Shown in pieces: positions 34,890 through 46,142 of a stretch of DNA of 64,000 bases. The notes under the pieces are model-generated. The model had not been told where the DNA came from and did not search any database. It saw only the letters and a list, made by a program, of their open reading frames with translations. The stretch comes from Metallyticus violacea (lineage: Eukaryota > Arthropoda > Insecta > Mantodea > Metallyticidae). The first letter of the stretch is position 1. The number at the start of each line of letters is the position of its first letter. Where the stretch lies: positions 4,430,001 through 4,494,000 of the forward strand of contig CM060833.1 of NCBI GenBank assembly GCA_030762175.1, written 5' to 3'. A program made the translations under genes and the position numbers.

Positions 34890-35690
34890 TAAAACAATTT
34901 ACGAAGTTTAATGGAGATATGCCTTATTGCAAAGGCGTTTGACAATTTAAACAAGCAAGTAAAAGAAGTATATGCAGCAACCACCATAAATATAAAAACA
35001 AAGAGAGAAAAATAATCTTTGCCAATACACATCAAAGTGTAACCTATCACCGTACATTTTCAATATATATTTAGAGGGTACTGTATGAGAGTGGAAAAAC
35101 AGCTCACAAATTTTAATATTAAAGTAAGGAATTTGTAATAAACAGTTATGTTCGCGGATGAAAATACTTTACCTCTAAACGAACTTAATGAATTAAATAA
35201 CGATATTAAAAAGTTTAGTCTTACTATATCCACAAAAAATCCAAAGTTATGGCATTTTAATGGAAAGTGCCGACAAAAGAAAAGCTTATAGTTGCAAACA
35301 AAAACACTGAACAAGCCAAACACTTAACATTTTAGGTGAAAAATGTAATAAATAATGTAGCATTATTACAAAAACGTTAAAATAATGACGAGGACAGTTG
35401 CCTGCATGGCAGCGAAAACTGGACTTGAACTCAGGCCCAAGAGACGAGCATTTTAAGATCAATGAGATGGAGAAGATAAAATAAGCAATGAAACTACAAG
35501 AATTAAACGATAAAATAAATATGGCTTAGATATTTAAATGTTATACCTAGAGGAAAAAGAGAGGCAGGTAGCCCCAGAAAGCGGGTGAGAGATCAGCTGT
35601 AAATAGATGAAGATTAAATCCTGAAGTAAAGAAGGAAATTAACTCGCATTAATAAATACGTCTCGATAGAACATTAGATTTGCAACTTAA
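34890..35690 (+). pseudogene. RTE-like LINE reverse transcriptase fragment
   Basis: Near 34935 KAFDNLNKQV is readable and near 35060 NIYLEGT. At 35155-35270 MFADENTLPLNELNELNNDI continues through ISTKNPKLWHFNGK; this is the YADD palm block of the RT, with the second Asp changed to Glu. Later pieces include LHGSENWT near 35408 (the usual YGSETWT) and REAGSPRKRVRDQL near 35560, the standard C-terminal GRPRKRW-type motif. Stops are frequent. The 5' half is absent. Confidence 0.75.
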
Positions 35691-35814
35691 CAGGTCTGGG
35701 GTTAGTGCTCTGTAATTTGAATTCAAGGTTCAAAGGGCTCGAAAGCAAGTCCTCCGGGAGGGATTTAATCCGTGAACGCCTTGGCGTAGTTTTAAAGAAC
35801 TCTAAAACAGTCTG

Positions 35815-36579
35815 TCACCCAAGAGCTGCTGAACTAAGCGAATATCTCAGGAAGTTTAATTTGTGAAGGTTATTACAGAGCGCTAGAGCAGGGAAGTTAC
35901 ATATTGAGTTTACAGAAATTGGGAGGAAACAGTGACTCTGTGTCTACTACCAGGAGCTCTCAATTCAAAAATTCACCTTCTCTTGTAGAAGACGGGCCAA
36001 GCCAGTTAATTAGTCGCCACGTTTTTTTTTTCAGAGCCTTTGATAATACATGTTAACTATAGAGACTGTCTTAACGCACCAATAATAATTTAGCTTCAGC
36101 CAATAGTAGTCCATGATTTAACAGTAGACAAACGTACAGCTGTGGGACAGTTTATCAATGTTAGTGTTGGGATATCGAGTAACAGCCATACCAAAAGTTT
36201 GCAGTCTATTTTGATACCAAGTGGGTATACGAAGAGCGTGCTATAATAGATTAATATTTCACAGTTGCTATCCTCACGACAACGCTTTTGTAAAAAATTA
36301 AACACACGCATCCTTATAAATTATGAATTATTTTGTCCTTAAAAAATGAGAGAAAATTAAACGCTTTCGTTTTCAAGTATACCCCTACTCCTAATAGTCG
36401 GATTTCCCTAAGTTTCAGAAACTAATGTTATATTCCTAGATTTGTGCAAAAAAGGCAAATAATGATGCCGCTAGAGCGATTTTTAAATTTTTGGCTTCAG
36501 GTAAACCCCACCCTAATAATTGAATTTCGCTTATTTTCAGAAACTATATTTATTATTTTATTTCAATGACATATATTGC

Positions 36580-36614
<35 letters not shown>

Positions 36615-36740
36615 ATAGCAAAAATTCGCCCGAAACAAAACACGCGCGCCCTCGCATGTATATATGTATTCTTTTTCGGTGCCTTGTAGGTACAATTGAT
36701 GGAAATTTGGAAAGATTATTCAAAACTAAGTCTATTAGTA
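35815..36740 (-). repeat. MSR copy F (type-2 arm)
   Basis: The terminus CTGCTGAACTAAGCGAATAT is at 35826, and the GAGCGCT junction follows after only about 50 bases (35878-35884). The type-2 module runs to about 36235. The sequence shared by both types resumes at ATTAATATTTCACAGTTGCT. Two minisatellite units follow at 36360-36580, a T-run at about 36581-36610 and the left end (GTGCCTTGTAGGTACAATTG) near 36681. The module matches 11703-12056 of copy C in reverse orientation. Confidence 0.75.
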
Positions 36741-36744
36741 CAAT

Positions 36745-37290
36745 CAGGATAGTTCACATTCCTTCGGAATTCTCTAAAACAAAGTGAGGTAGAAAGAACA
36801 TAAATATATTAACAATCATAGATGTTCTGTTAAAATCAAGTCTCCCTTGCCGCTTACCCAACATGCCTTATCTCACTGTAAGAATTTCGATGATACTTTT
36901 AATCTAACACTTATTAATGCGTTACCGACTCATAGCTCTGAAAGTTTACTCAGAGATAGAGAGATGGCAGCTATAATTTTACATAAAGCGCGTATACCAC
37001 CGGATTTAAATCTTACGTATTAATATATTTTTATATTCTTTCTTTCACACACTCTTGTTGCTTGTTAAATCTGTTACCATGCATAACGCTACATTGGATA
37101 TTAAATATTTGTCTTCTTGCCTTAGAACTCAAGCAGTTCTACATATGGCGGGAGTTAATCTGTACCTATCTAAATGCTTTATTCTTCTTCTTTTTTTTTC
37201 CTTCCTTAGTTACTTTTATTTCAGTTGCATTATTCATAGTTTTAATTTATTTTTCGTTTATATTATATATAAATAATGATATATAGCAGG
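36745..37290. other. intergenic stretch, no gene recognised
   Basis: Open frames at 37055-37276 and 37062-37286 are hydrophobic only because the sequence is T-rich. Confidence 0.45.
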
Positions 37291-37292
37291 CA

Positions 37293-37432
37293 GCCTTTAT
37301 ACGCCATCTTTTAAATGAAAATAGATTTCCCTGCAGAACAAGTATTTTCAAGCAAGTATATGGGATTTTTATTGGTTTACATCCATGTACTGCAGGGAAA
37401 TCTATCATAATTCAAAAGACGGCGTACAAGGG
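37293..37432. repeat. foldback (inverted-repeat) element, about 140 bp
   Basis: Arms of about 43 bases face each other: one ends ATAGATTTCCCTGCAG (37321-37336), the other begins CTGCAGGGAAATCTAT (37390-37405), with imperfect outer pairing (TACGCCATCTTTT against its partner). The loop is about 53 bases. MITE-like structure; no family assigned. Confidence 0.7.
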
Positions 37433-37659
37433 CCAATTGGTGCATGATAATTCATTGGGTATGAAAAATATTATTATTTTTTTAAAAGCTAATTTTAAAA
37501 GCTAATGTGACTATAGTATACTTGCTGTTAATATTTTGCTAAAAAGATTAGAGATTTCGTACATGACAAGAATGAAAATCAACAATGCTTAGTAACAAAT
37601 GAAAATCGTGACTACTAAAAATCAACAGCAAGCACAATGAATCTTATTTGGACATGTTG

Positions 37660-37984
37660 CAGTTGTTTCTGTTGCCACAACTTGATGAAGACAACAATGT
37701 GAACATTTTGTTCCAGAAAGGATGCACTACCCTTACTAGGCATGGGAGGTTCGTCATTTTCTGAAGAAATTCAAAATCTTTCCAAAAATAATCACCCCTC
37801 TGATGTTGCAACGGACATAGGCTGAATTGCATCACCGTTATGAGTTGTACAGAGTGCGCAATAGGGGTCATGTAGCGTTCTGAGAAATCTCCCATCTTTC
37901 AATATTGTATACAAAATGTAAAGTTCAGCAGTAAATATTTACAGTGTTTTCATTTTATCCATATGCAAACGAATCACCCTGTAT
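37660..37984 (+). pseudogene. possible DUF4817-type transposon 3' end
   Basis: The broken frame near 37815-37890 reads ELHHRYELYRVRNRGHVAF, similar to the C-terminal HHRYDVCRV-type ending of arthropod DUF4817 transposases. The sequence closes at 37973-37984 with CACCCTGTATA, the element end also seen (as CACCCTCTGTA) at 10117. No catalytic motif is readable. Confidence 0.45.
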
Positions 37985-38050
37985 ATCATCATTTTGGTGC
38001 CTAGTAAGTAGAATCAACGGACATTGGAAGACTTTTTCAAGGATGCAACC
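37985..38050 (-). repeat. MSR left-end fragment
   Basis: TTTTGGTGCCTAGTAAGTAG and AATCAACGGACATTGG match the left ends at 1320 and 55040. It directly abuts the transposon end at 37984. Confidence 0.55.
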
Positions 38051-38379
38051 GCAACAGCTTCATTCATTCGAAATTCGTTAAAAAGAAGGTCTAGGATAAA
38101 ATTATCAGCCGTTTCACGCCGAAGAAACAACTTAGTTCCCTGTCAGGTGGTGTTGGAGGCTGTAGGCTTAGCGGCATGTTATCCAGTGGGGGTTTCAGCT
38201 TCCTCAGAGATCTTTGCCACACAGCCCACATTCACCTCACTGCGCCTCGGCCAACTTTTTCCAAAGGTGAAAAACTTTTCGATCATGGAACGAATAAGTC
38301 ACTGAATCAGTGGACCTTGAAGGAATCATCCACCTCTAGGGAATGTCCACGTTCCAGCAGGAGGAAACAGAAATGTCCT

Positions 38380-38600
38380 TTGCGGTACCGGTGTAGATAA
38401 TGTAAAAGTTTGAAATTGATTTACGAGCGTCATTAAAATGGTTTTTAATCGGGCAACTAACAAACATTTTTAGTGTTAAAAAAAATGAAAGCCTCATGGG
38501 ACTAGGTCTGGTGAATAAGATGGACGAGGCAAATTTTCTCACTCCATTTTAGCGATTTTCATAATGTAAAAAGTCATGTATAGAACAACGCACTCTTTTG
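38380..38600 (-). pseudogene. mariner transposase C-terminal fragment (minus strand)
   Basis: Near 38530 to 38490 the minus strand reads RPSYSPDLVP, a stop, then GFHFF, the third-Asp region of a mariner (SPDLAPCDFHLF), followed by NHFNDARKSISNF in another frame. The Asp codon itself has been lost. The upstream catalytic part is not recognisable. Confidence 0.65.
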
Positions 38601-38910
38601 ATGGATTTTTTTTACAAAAATGTCGTTCTCCTTTTCATCAAAAAATGTCCTTGGATTGATTTAGAATGATAGTATGCTAATATGATGGAAAACACCTGGT
38701 TGTGCTTTGAATTTCTTGATGGAGGACAATTACCAACAGTTGCCGACCGCCTCCGTCAATAATGTACTCCCAACTGACTTGCTATTGCAGACAGAGCGCA
38801 TTAAATACCTTCGTACCGTGTGATCATTTTTGTTTTCCCCCGGAGTGTTTGGCCTATAAGAGAGCGCGCCGCACATTAGCCGGTTAGCCGCCAGCCGATA
38901 AGCTTTTTTT

Positions 38911-39198
38911 TATTGATTTATTTATGGACGCTCTTTAACATCTCAGGTCATCGGCGTCCCATTCAACTCGGGGCGTGAAACGGCCGACAAATTTTGCTCA
39001 GAGGCCTCTCTTTCAGGCTTGAGGTTCTTTTTCGTGCCGTAAATGTACGACACGGGACCCACGGCTTTACTTCCCTTCCGAAGGAAGCCATACTTAGGAT
39101 TTTTACGCCCGAAAAAATCCATCGACCCTGGCCGGGTTCGAACCCGCGATCTTAGGTTTAGAAGGTAAGTATGCTTACCACTACACCACCAGGACCGA
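38911..39198 (-). mobile_element. SINE-A copy 6, full length
   Basis: Complete, from TGATTTATTTATGGACGCTC to CACCACCAGGACCGAC, with perfect B box (GGGTTCGAACCC) and complete A box complement (CCACTACACCA). One of the two best SINE-A copies in the window. Confidence 0.93.
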
Positions 39199-39227
39199 CA
39201 GTTTACTACATGCACTAGCAGTTGTGA

Positions 39228-39307
39228 ATGGATTTTTACATCCCTGGCCGTGTTTGAAACCGGGACCTTGGGTCTACGAGGTAAGTATGTTTACCCAACG
39301 ACGCCTG
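39228..39307 (-). mobile_element. SINE-A head fragment in tandem with copy 6
   Basis: GGATTTTTACATCCCTGGCC and GTAAGTATGTTTACCCAACG match the head of SINE-A, 30 bases from the end of copy 6 and in the same orientation. The body is missing. Confidence 0.6.
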
Positions 39308-39574
39308 TTGCACATGGAAAAGTGTCAGGACATTGCTGGTGGGGTTTGTAAACCAAACGGGAATCGTCATATGCTGCAATGAGTTTTAATACGAAAATGA
39401 GGTGTTTTGAGGCAAATGATCATTAATATAAAATTATGGTACAATGACAAATTAAGAACATGCCAAAAATGATTTATGGGATTCTGCACCGCACATCATT
39501 GTCTATTTTAAAGAAGCAAATATTACAAAGTAAATGTAGTGTAAGTTGCCTGTTTTTCACATGTAAAAGTACGT

Positions 39575-40047
39575 AATTTATTTATTTACGCTGGCAAGAC
39601 CATGGGACTCTTCTTCCACTCTATCAGACGAAAAAAACAAAAATACAGAGTACAATATATACACAATTATATAAAACACAGGAAAAAAAACAAATTAAAG
39701 ATATATCTGCATTAAATATTACATATTTTAATATCATTAAATATCTGATAAAGATAGTGTTAGAATTTTACTTGTTCTTTAATAATACTTTTTCTCAAGT
39801 ACAAGGGGTGAGGGAGGAGGAGCAGAAGAAAAAGAAGCAAGAGACTAGTGTTGTGATTCCTACAGTTGAGATGACAATATAATATATGTTTAAATTGCAT
39901 TATTGTTCGACAATATCTGACTTCAGGAGGAAGGGAGTTCCAGATTCTGGGAACTGACATGCTGAATAAGGTTGAGTAAAAATGTGTACAGTGACGAGGG
40001 ATAGACAGTAAAATCATATTCCGGGTTCGAGATTAAACCAGATGAAT
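39575..40047 (-). pseudogene. LINE (Jockey/CR1-like) 3' end with C-terminal coding remnant
   Basis: The minus frame at 40017-39760 contains FYSTLFSMSVPRIWNSLPPE and then FKHIL, the WNSLP block that closes ORF2 in many Jockey/CR1-type LINEs. A leucine-rich run follows and then about 180 bases of 3' sequence. At about 39575-39590 it ends in CGTAAATAAATAAAT (minus strand), a short simple-repeat tail. The upstream end is cut by SINE-B copy 5. Confidence 0.75.
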
Positions 40048-40279
40048 GGTGTTTAACGACCGTTTTTGCTACAGGCATCACAGGCGATGAACATGAGATG
40101 AAATGATATATTGAGAAAGGATTTATTTTTAAGGATGGAATCCTTCCAGGCCTAAGTTTAGGGTACCTCCCCGACATTTGTTATTATGCTATTTATGAGG
40201 ACTGAGGAAAACCTAGAAAAAACCTCAGTCAGGGAGGACGGTCCTGGCGGAATTCGAACCGCGGACCTCCCGCTCACGA
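40048..40279 (-). mobile_element. SINE-B copy 5, 5' truncated
   Basis: The 3' end (GTTTAACGACCGTTTTTGCT) and the body are present. The head stops at CTCCCGCTCACGAC, so the A-box half of the tRNA region is missing. It follows the LINE end without a gap. Confidence 0.87.
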
Positions 40280-41375
40280 CAGTTTGTGGGTGGCGGGGGA
40301 TGTTTATTATTGGCCCCACTTTGGGTTGCAGTTTGAAACGGATTTGATAGGTGGGGAATGGGAATTGGGCTGTATGGCTGCTGCGGTAAATAATTTATGT
40401 CCGCTAATCGCAGGTTTCGCCACGGCTGCTGCAGACCACCACCACACTTCTTCGTGAGATTCTTTCGAGCGCGTTTTGCTGGATTTTAGCGGCTGTGAGC
40501 CAGCCGGGAGTGAATGGGGTTGCGATGCAAAAGGTGACGACAAATAACGCTTCGTTATTTACTTGCTGATATCGTTTATTCTCCTGACATGAATATTCAG
40601 GCAAACTCACGCCGAACCACGGGCAAGGTAATCTTGGCAAACACGTAAGTTTATTGCGTTAACCAAATGGTGCCAAGTGCGAGGGAGTTGTTCATTCAAT
40701 GGAATTCTTAATGCAGCTCAATGCTGTATCGGCAGTTAACGCGGTGACTGACACTCAAGCTTCGTTGTCGCCAAACTGGTACTTGGTGCTTAGGCCGCTC
40801 TTCCGCTGTTCTCCGGGCGAAGGCTGCCACACGTATCTGGGCCTGGAAAATTCTGAGACTGCGCCACTTTTGGGCAAAATCTACCCTTTTATACACGATA
40901 CAAAATGACGCTATCCACGGGCAACGGCGCGAAATACTCCCGCCAATTTTGTGTTAACGTGTCTCATGGGAGAGTACTTACCTCACTGAATTTCATTTCT
41001 ATTCGTTGGAAAATTTTGGTCAAGCCAAATACTTTGCTATTCGTCAGTAAGATGAATTTAAACAGATTTCATACGTTACTTCCAACGACTCTTTTACTCG
41101 GACACTTGCAACTTTGCCATCGAACAAACCACTTTCTGCCCCGAGGCGAGGGGCATTTTAAAACCTACCCGCATACCAAAAGGAATCACCTTGCATTGTC
41201 TGACTTTTCCCAAGTTTTACTGCGTTCGGAGAAAGACGACAGTTTTTCCTTATCTTGTTATATTACTACATGTCATCTCTTAAATATTACCAAAAAATCA
41301 CACTTTATAAACGCATTTTAAACACGATATAATATTATTCCTACATAAACGAGTTATGTCATTAAAGTTCATCCA
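40280..41375. other. GC-richer unique stretch, no gene recognised
   Basis: From 40290 to 41180 the sequence has more C and G than its surroundings and no repeat partner. Open frames include 40307-40543 and 40404-40640 (minus), 40699-40908 and 40905-41321 (plus, 138 codons). I recognise none and see no clear splice structure. Confidence 0.4.
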
Positions 41376-41379
41376 CTGG

Positions 41380-41990
41380 AAGAAAATGCACAACATACCT
41401 GCACATAATTACTGAGTTGCTGATTCTAAAATTACAAATATTAATTCTTTCAAGACGGGAAGCCAGGGACAACTTCAGGGGTAAGACCAGACATACAAAG
41501 CGAGAGAAGATATACTGAGGGTGGAGGTATGGAGGGGTTTTGAATAGGAGCGCAAGGGATGGAAAGTCCTTCGATCTTTGAGAGGTAGACATGACAGTTG
41601 ATAGTGTAGAGGTGTCACATGATCAAATTTATGAGTGTTGAAGACGAAACGAACACAGGCAGAACGTCGATCTGCCCAGTATTCAGATCAGAGTACAAGA
41701 CATCACAATAATCATAACAAACACTTGAATGAGGTTGACAGGTAGATCTTTTGTTACATGTTTTAATGTGTGAATCAAACGAAATATTTTATTGCAAGTG
41801 TGGGTTACCTGACTGCTATTCTAGATCGGAGTCTACCGTGCTGATATATTACATCGTTGTTAATCACGATGGACGACACTCGTTTGAGTTTATGTCCCAC
41901 GACTATATGCTGTGATTTAAATGGATTCAGTTTTAGATCGAAGATAACTATGAAATGAATTTTGAAGTTCATAAGGGACTATTTAAAAAC
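41380..41990 (-). pseudogene. LINE ORF2 fragment (Jockey/CR1-like)
   Basis: Around 41720-41660 the minus strand carries a broken CYDYCDVLYSDLNTGQIDV-like block. After it come a FDHV-like LINLIM, LSIPCAP and PLKLSLASRLERINICNFRI. This order matches the part of ORF2 between the RT thumb and the WNSLP block. It may belong with the fragment at 39575-40047 and be separated from it by later insertions; this is not certain. Confidence 0.55.
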
Positions 41991-42852
41991 ACATGACACC
42001 AAATAACAATTCATAAGAACTGCAAGAAGGTAGGAAACAAGTCGAGGTTAAGCTGGGTCTACCTACGTGAAACAGAACCTGGCAGTTCGGGCTGTGGTTG
42101 TTACTGAAAGCCCGTCAGGTAGAAGGAAGTAATGGTTTCCTCCACTAGAGTTTTAAAGGAACTCTTTTAATTCTGTCCAAGTAAATTGAATCGTCCACCT
42201 CACCCTCTTTACCTCTATCACGTCTTTGGGAGCAGCACTGCCAACAGAAAAACCAGACGGTCTGTGTGATCGTTAAATAACTCGCAGAAATTGAAAAGAG
42301 AGCGCCTGGGTTCACTAATTGAGGCTTGATAGCTGCTCAAACATCCACCGCGCTGCAGGTCACGAAGCGAAGGAACTTCACAGTAGCACACGGCCCTCTG
42401 ACCAACCTGCTATCGCATACCTGCCTTATCCGCGCTACTGCTTTATATCATCAAAACTGTTTATGAGCCCCCAGTTTTATACCACGACACAATTTAAATT
42501 ATTGTTGCTTCAGTTACGAGAAACGTCTTCCATACATATGTAAACATAGGATGCCTGTTAAATAAAGAATACGCCTAAGTTTTTTTACTGCAATAATATT
42601 TCGCGCTCCAATATTTTATTAGATTACAGTGCATTCAGTAGAATCATTATCAATAAAAAACGTGAATATCTCCTCACTCGGTTGTTAGAAATATTAATTT
42701 CATTATATCTTTTGTAGAAACTCTGCAAGTTTTGTAACAAATTATGACGCTAGTGCGCCTGCGCGTGGTATGACAACACACAAAGAGTTTTGTGAAATGA
42801 CAAAATTATAATTCAAAGCACCCACACGTTAACTTCAGGGCTACAACTGTCG
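41991..42852. other. intergenic stretch, no gene recognised
   Basis: Single copy within the window; a 74-codon frame at 42319-42543 has no known domain. Confidence 0.45.
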
Positions 42853-43117
42853 ATTTTATTTATTGTTACGGGCGCTCTTTAACGTCTCGGGTCATCACCA
42901 TCCCATTCAATTCAGGACATGAAACGGCCGACAAATTTTGCTCAGAGGCCTCTTTTTTCAGGCATGAGGTTTTTTTACGTGCTGTAAATCTACGACATGA
43001 GACCGATGGCTTTTCTTTCCTTTCGAAGGAAGTCATACTTCGGATGTTTAGGACATAAAAATGCACCGAGCCTGGCCGTGTTTAAAAACACGAGGAAAGT
43101 ACGGTTACCACTACCAA
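42853..43117 (-). mobile_element. SINE-A copy 7, diverged
   Basis: Body and 3' end recognisable with many changes. The B box is destroyed (GTGTTTAAAAACACG) and about 20 bases of the anticodon arm are missing. One of the oldest SINE-A copies here. Confidence 0.8.
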
Positions 43118-43226
43118 GCATTGGGAAGGTCCAGGTTTAATTCCGTTGGGCCGACATCCTGACACTGGGTTTTTAGTGGTTTCCCACATTTAACGAATTT
43201 ACCGCTCTCCATTTCATTTCGTCGGT

Positions 43227-43474
43227 ATGACAAAGGTAGAGGTCTCTAAGCCGCGGACTCGCCAGCGGAAAGTCTAGGGTTCGATTCTTACCAGGACCGT
43301 CCTCCTGACTGAGGGTTTTCCCAGGTTTCCTCAGTCCCCATAAATGGCGGGGAGATACCCTAAACATAGGCCTGGAACGTTAAAAAAACCTTTCCCAGTT
43401 CATCATTTCATTTCATGTATCATCAGTACCCAGAACCTGGGATGTCTCAGAAGTTAAAGCGGGCATTAAACACT
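43227..43474 (+). mobile_element. SINE-B copy 6
   Basis: The head is altered (ATGACAAAGGTAGAGGTC), the B box reads GGGTTCGATTCTTACC, and the CAAATGCC segment of the body is deleted. The 3' end GGGCATTAAACACTGA is preserved. Confidence 0.85.
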
Positions 43475-44590
43475 GAGATGGGCGTGTGCGGTGTGATAGT
43501 AACTTGCCCCTTGGCAAGGCTTCTGCCCCCCGTGTCTGGAATGGAGGCGGCAGCAACTCAAGAGGGGAAGATGTCGGAAACATGTTAACCTACCCTTGGG
43601 GGTGTAGGATCAAGTACCAAAAGTATCCCACTCCAAGAATTAAAGTGTTGATGTATGGGGTCTCATTTTTCTACTGTACTTTTGATTATAAAGGGAGAAA
43701 ATCTTGTTGAGTGTGAAAAAAAAATCACAATTAAAGTTTCCATTATTTTACTGCTTATACTTTCTCCCCTTTAATGAAAAAACCATTCAAAGAACCTTTA
43801 GAATCGTCCTAATCAAAGGCAAATGACTTAATAAACCTCTGAAATTTGAATTTCTCGTGTTTCGCGCTACTAAAACGCATCCAGCATGTAATACACAACA
43901 CACACATTTGGCTCCATGTGTTTCTGACAAAGTTGTTCATAAGAAATAAACAATTGAATATTATATTACAAATGTACCTTTTTTTACGAATGCCATCACT
44001 AGAGCCCGGAAAGGCAAAAATGCTCTTTTTTTTTTTTATCTATTTGGAGTAAGTAGATGCAGTTTTTATTTTGCTCTTTTTAGCCTATTTAAAGGTTTAT
44101 AACTTTTTGGGCTTAATTATGGATTTTTTCTGTGTTATATACACATTTTAAAAAGCACATAAAAATTTCAATATCTCGAAGTGAAAAAGCTATAACGATT
44201 AAACGGCATGTTCACCTCACAAAAATATCTATTGAGAATCTTGTTATGCATTTATTTCTTTTCAAGCAGTAAAAAACTTTCTCCTCAATCCACTCACTTG
44301 AGCTCTGTAAATAGCAGAACCTTCATTAGTGCATAGGAATACCAGGAAATAGAGAGGACGATGGAAGTGCTGTAGTTTTCAATAGTCCTGGCAAATGACC
44401 TTGTATCGATCTGCGTGAGACAATTCTAGGAAATTTGTGGTAGGGGTAACTTCTCAGCTGCATAAATGTACCAAACAATTGCAAGCGAGAAAGATGAGAG
44501 CGGTACAGCTGTACAATAAACCGTCCCTACAATTTGTTCAGTACGGAAGTAAGAGAGATACTAACCTGATTACCCTATAAATGTATAAAC
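43475..44590. other. intergenic stretch, no gene recognised
   Basis: AT-rich, T-run at about 44026-44038, no domains recognised. Confidence 0.45.
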
Positions 44591-44640
44591 AGAAAATTAA
44601 CTCGACCAAAAACCACTGTGCATCTTTTGTTCATTCGCCA

Positions 44641-44880
44641 GGACTATTCAAAATTACTTTACTTTGTCTTGATCAACATTTCCATGATGTTCTGAAAGGT
44701 GAATGTTCTGTTGTAACTGGCATGATTCCTTCCGAAATAGCTTTTTTTAAATATGCTCCAATCACTTCAGTGGAAGTAGAACGTTCTTTTTCCATGATGA
44801 AAAATGTTCTCTCTGACAAGCGGCTGACTATGACAGTTGATATCTTGTAAAAACATTTTGTTGTTAAGTATTTAAGTACC
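44641..44880 (+). pseudogene. hAT-superfamily C-terminal (dimerisation) fragment
   Basis: The frame at 44581-44850 ends FFKYAPITSVEVERSFSMMK, followed by NVLSDKRLTMTVDIL. After the stop the frame continues KHFVVKYL. This is the hATC dimerisation block of hAT transposases and domesticated relatives. The BED finger and catalytic part are not present upstream, so it is a 3' fragment or a last exon cut off from its gene. Confidence 0.7.
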
Positions 44881-45812
44881 TATTTTCATTAATTATGAAT
44901 AATGTTAATCTGTTTTCACTTTTAATAAATGCTATTACAATTATATTACTGGCTATTTTCAGTATTGTAAGTGACTTTTGCCTGACCATTTTAACAAAAA
45001 CAAATGCCTGAACTTCGGGACTCTGGTCGTTAACTCTTAAGGTCGTATTTCTATGAAATGTAATTTGCAAGCACTAAGTAGTCTTGTGCTCTTTTATTAT
45101 TTACCTTATCCCCCCCCCCCCGTCAAATTTTCTTTCTTACACTTTACGCTCTTCCCTTGTTCTTTTTTCTGTTTCAATTTATTGATCTCTCTCCTTTACT
45201 TATGGATCTTTTATATAATCATGTTTGTTCAGGCTAGCGGTTGGTGGTGGAGGACTCGTATAATGCCGGTCCCTTTGTCGTATGCCTAGTTCGGTTATTT
45301 ACGTCGCAATGATTGGTACTAATGATGCTTTTAGGTAAAATATTAAAAGTTGCATTAAATTTCTTTTCTTATCCACCCTTATCTCCTCTACATCTCTTGT
45401 CCTTTTCTAAATTATTTTTATTTATTCTATACTTTTTCCCCGTTTGTTGTTTTAATACGAAACAGAAGCAAAACGGACCCATTAGTTGGTTTCATTTATT
45501 TTCTTAAAATTTCTCCACTGTGACATTTAACACGACCATCAACAATGGAGCAGATTTTACAATTAAATACCGCTTTTGAAGTCGACTTGTATCGCTAATA
45601 ATGTTGGTAGCGCTGGCAGGATTAGAAGAGGATGGATACGCATGGAGGAGTCATAAACTAAGATAAATTACCGAAACACAAGCGCGGCGAATGTATATAG
45701 ATATGGCAACCGCGCTGCAGAGAGAGGGAGTGGAAAAATATCTCTGGCTTACACCAAATTGTGATGGAAATCCACTACCGCCCGCTCACACACCCTGGGG
45801 AATGCATGATCC
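44881..45812. other. intergenic stretch, T-rich in part
   Basis: It includes a C-run at about 45111-45121 and pyrimidine-rich sequence at 45100-45200 and 45360-45450. The segment 45590-45800 has more CG dinucleotides and precedes the promoter-like motif pair. Confidence 0.45.
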
Positions 45813-45850
45813 GCGCGCATGCGCAATTTAGATTTATAGCCATTTTGTAG
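45813..45850 (+). promoter_or_regulatory. promoter-like NRF1 and YY1 motifs
   Basis: GCGCATGCGCAA at 45815-45826 is a near-perfect NRF1 (Ewg in insects) palindrome. About 13 bases further on, GCCATTTTG (45839-45847) fits a YY1/Pho core. The two together are typical of TATA-less housekeeping promoters. The first ATG after them (45855) opens a short frame that ends at once. No downstream gene could be identified, so the call is tentative. Confidence 0.35.
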
Positions 45851-46142
45851 TACAATGTCTCAAGGCTTTTCCGCTAACCGCTCAGTGAATTTATAATACC
45901 AAAGTTTTTGATCGCGGTGAGGAAATTGAAAAATGTAAAATATGCAGTGGTGGGGCCAACTCAACGCGATATGTTTTATCTACAAAACATCGAAATGTAT
46001 AGGGATGCCAACTGAACTGATTCTTTGTTGTTTGCACAAAACTGAACCATGGGAATTGTTGGTTCTTTTTCATTTATTGCTTTTGGTGTGGTTTCTTCAT
46101 CATCATCATCAGCATCACTTTGTTTCGTAGCACTCCGTTTGT

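Noticed and set aside
35425..35475. tRNA-like B box (complement of GGACTTGAACTC) suggesting another SINE
   Set aside because: The same bases read as the LHGSENWT block of the RTE-like LINE, which explains them better; there is no A box at the right distance.
36581..36610. Long poly-T runs (36581, 49643, 63139) as retrogene poly-A tails on the minus strand
   Set aside because: No processed coding sequence lies next to them; two are inside MSR or mariner remnants.
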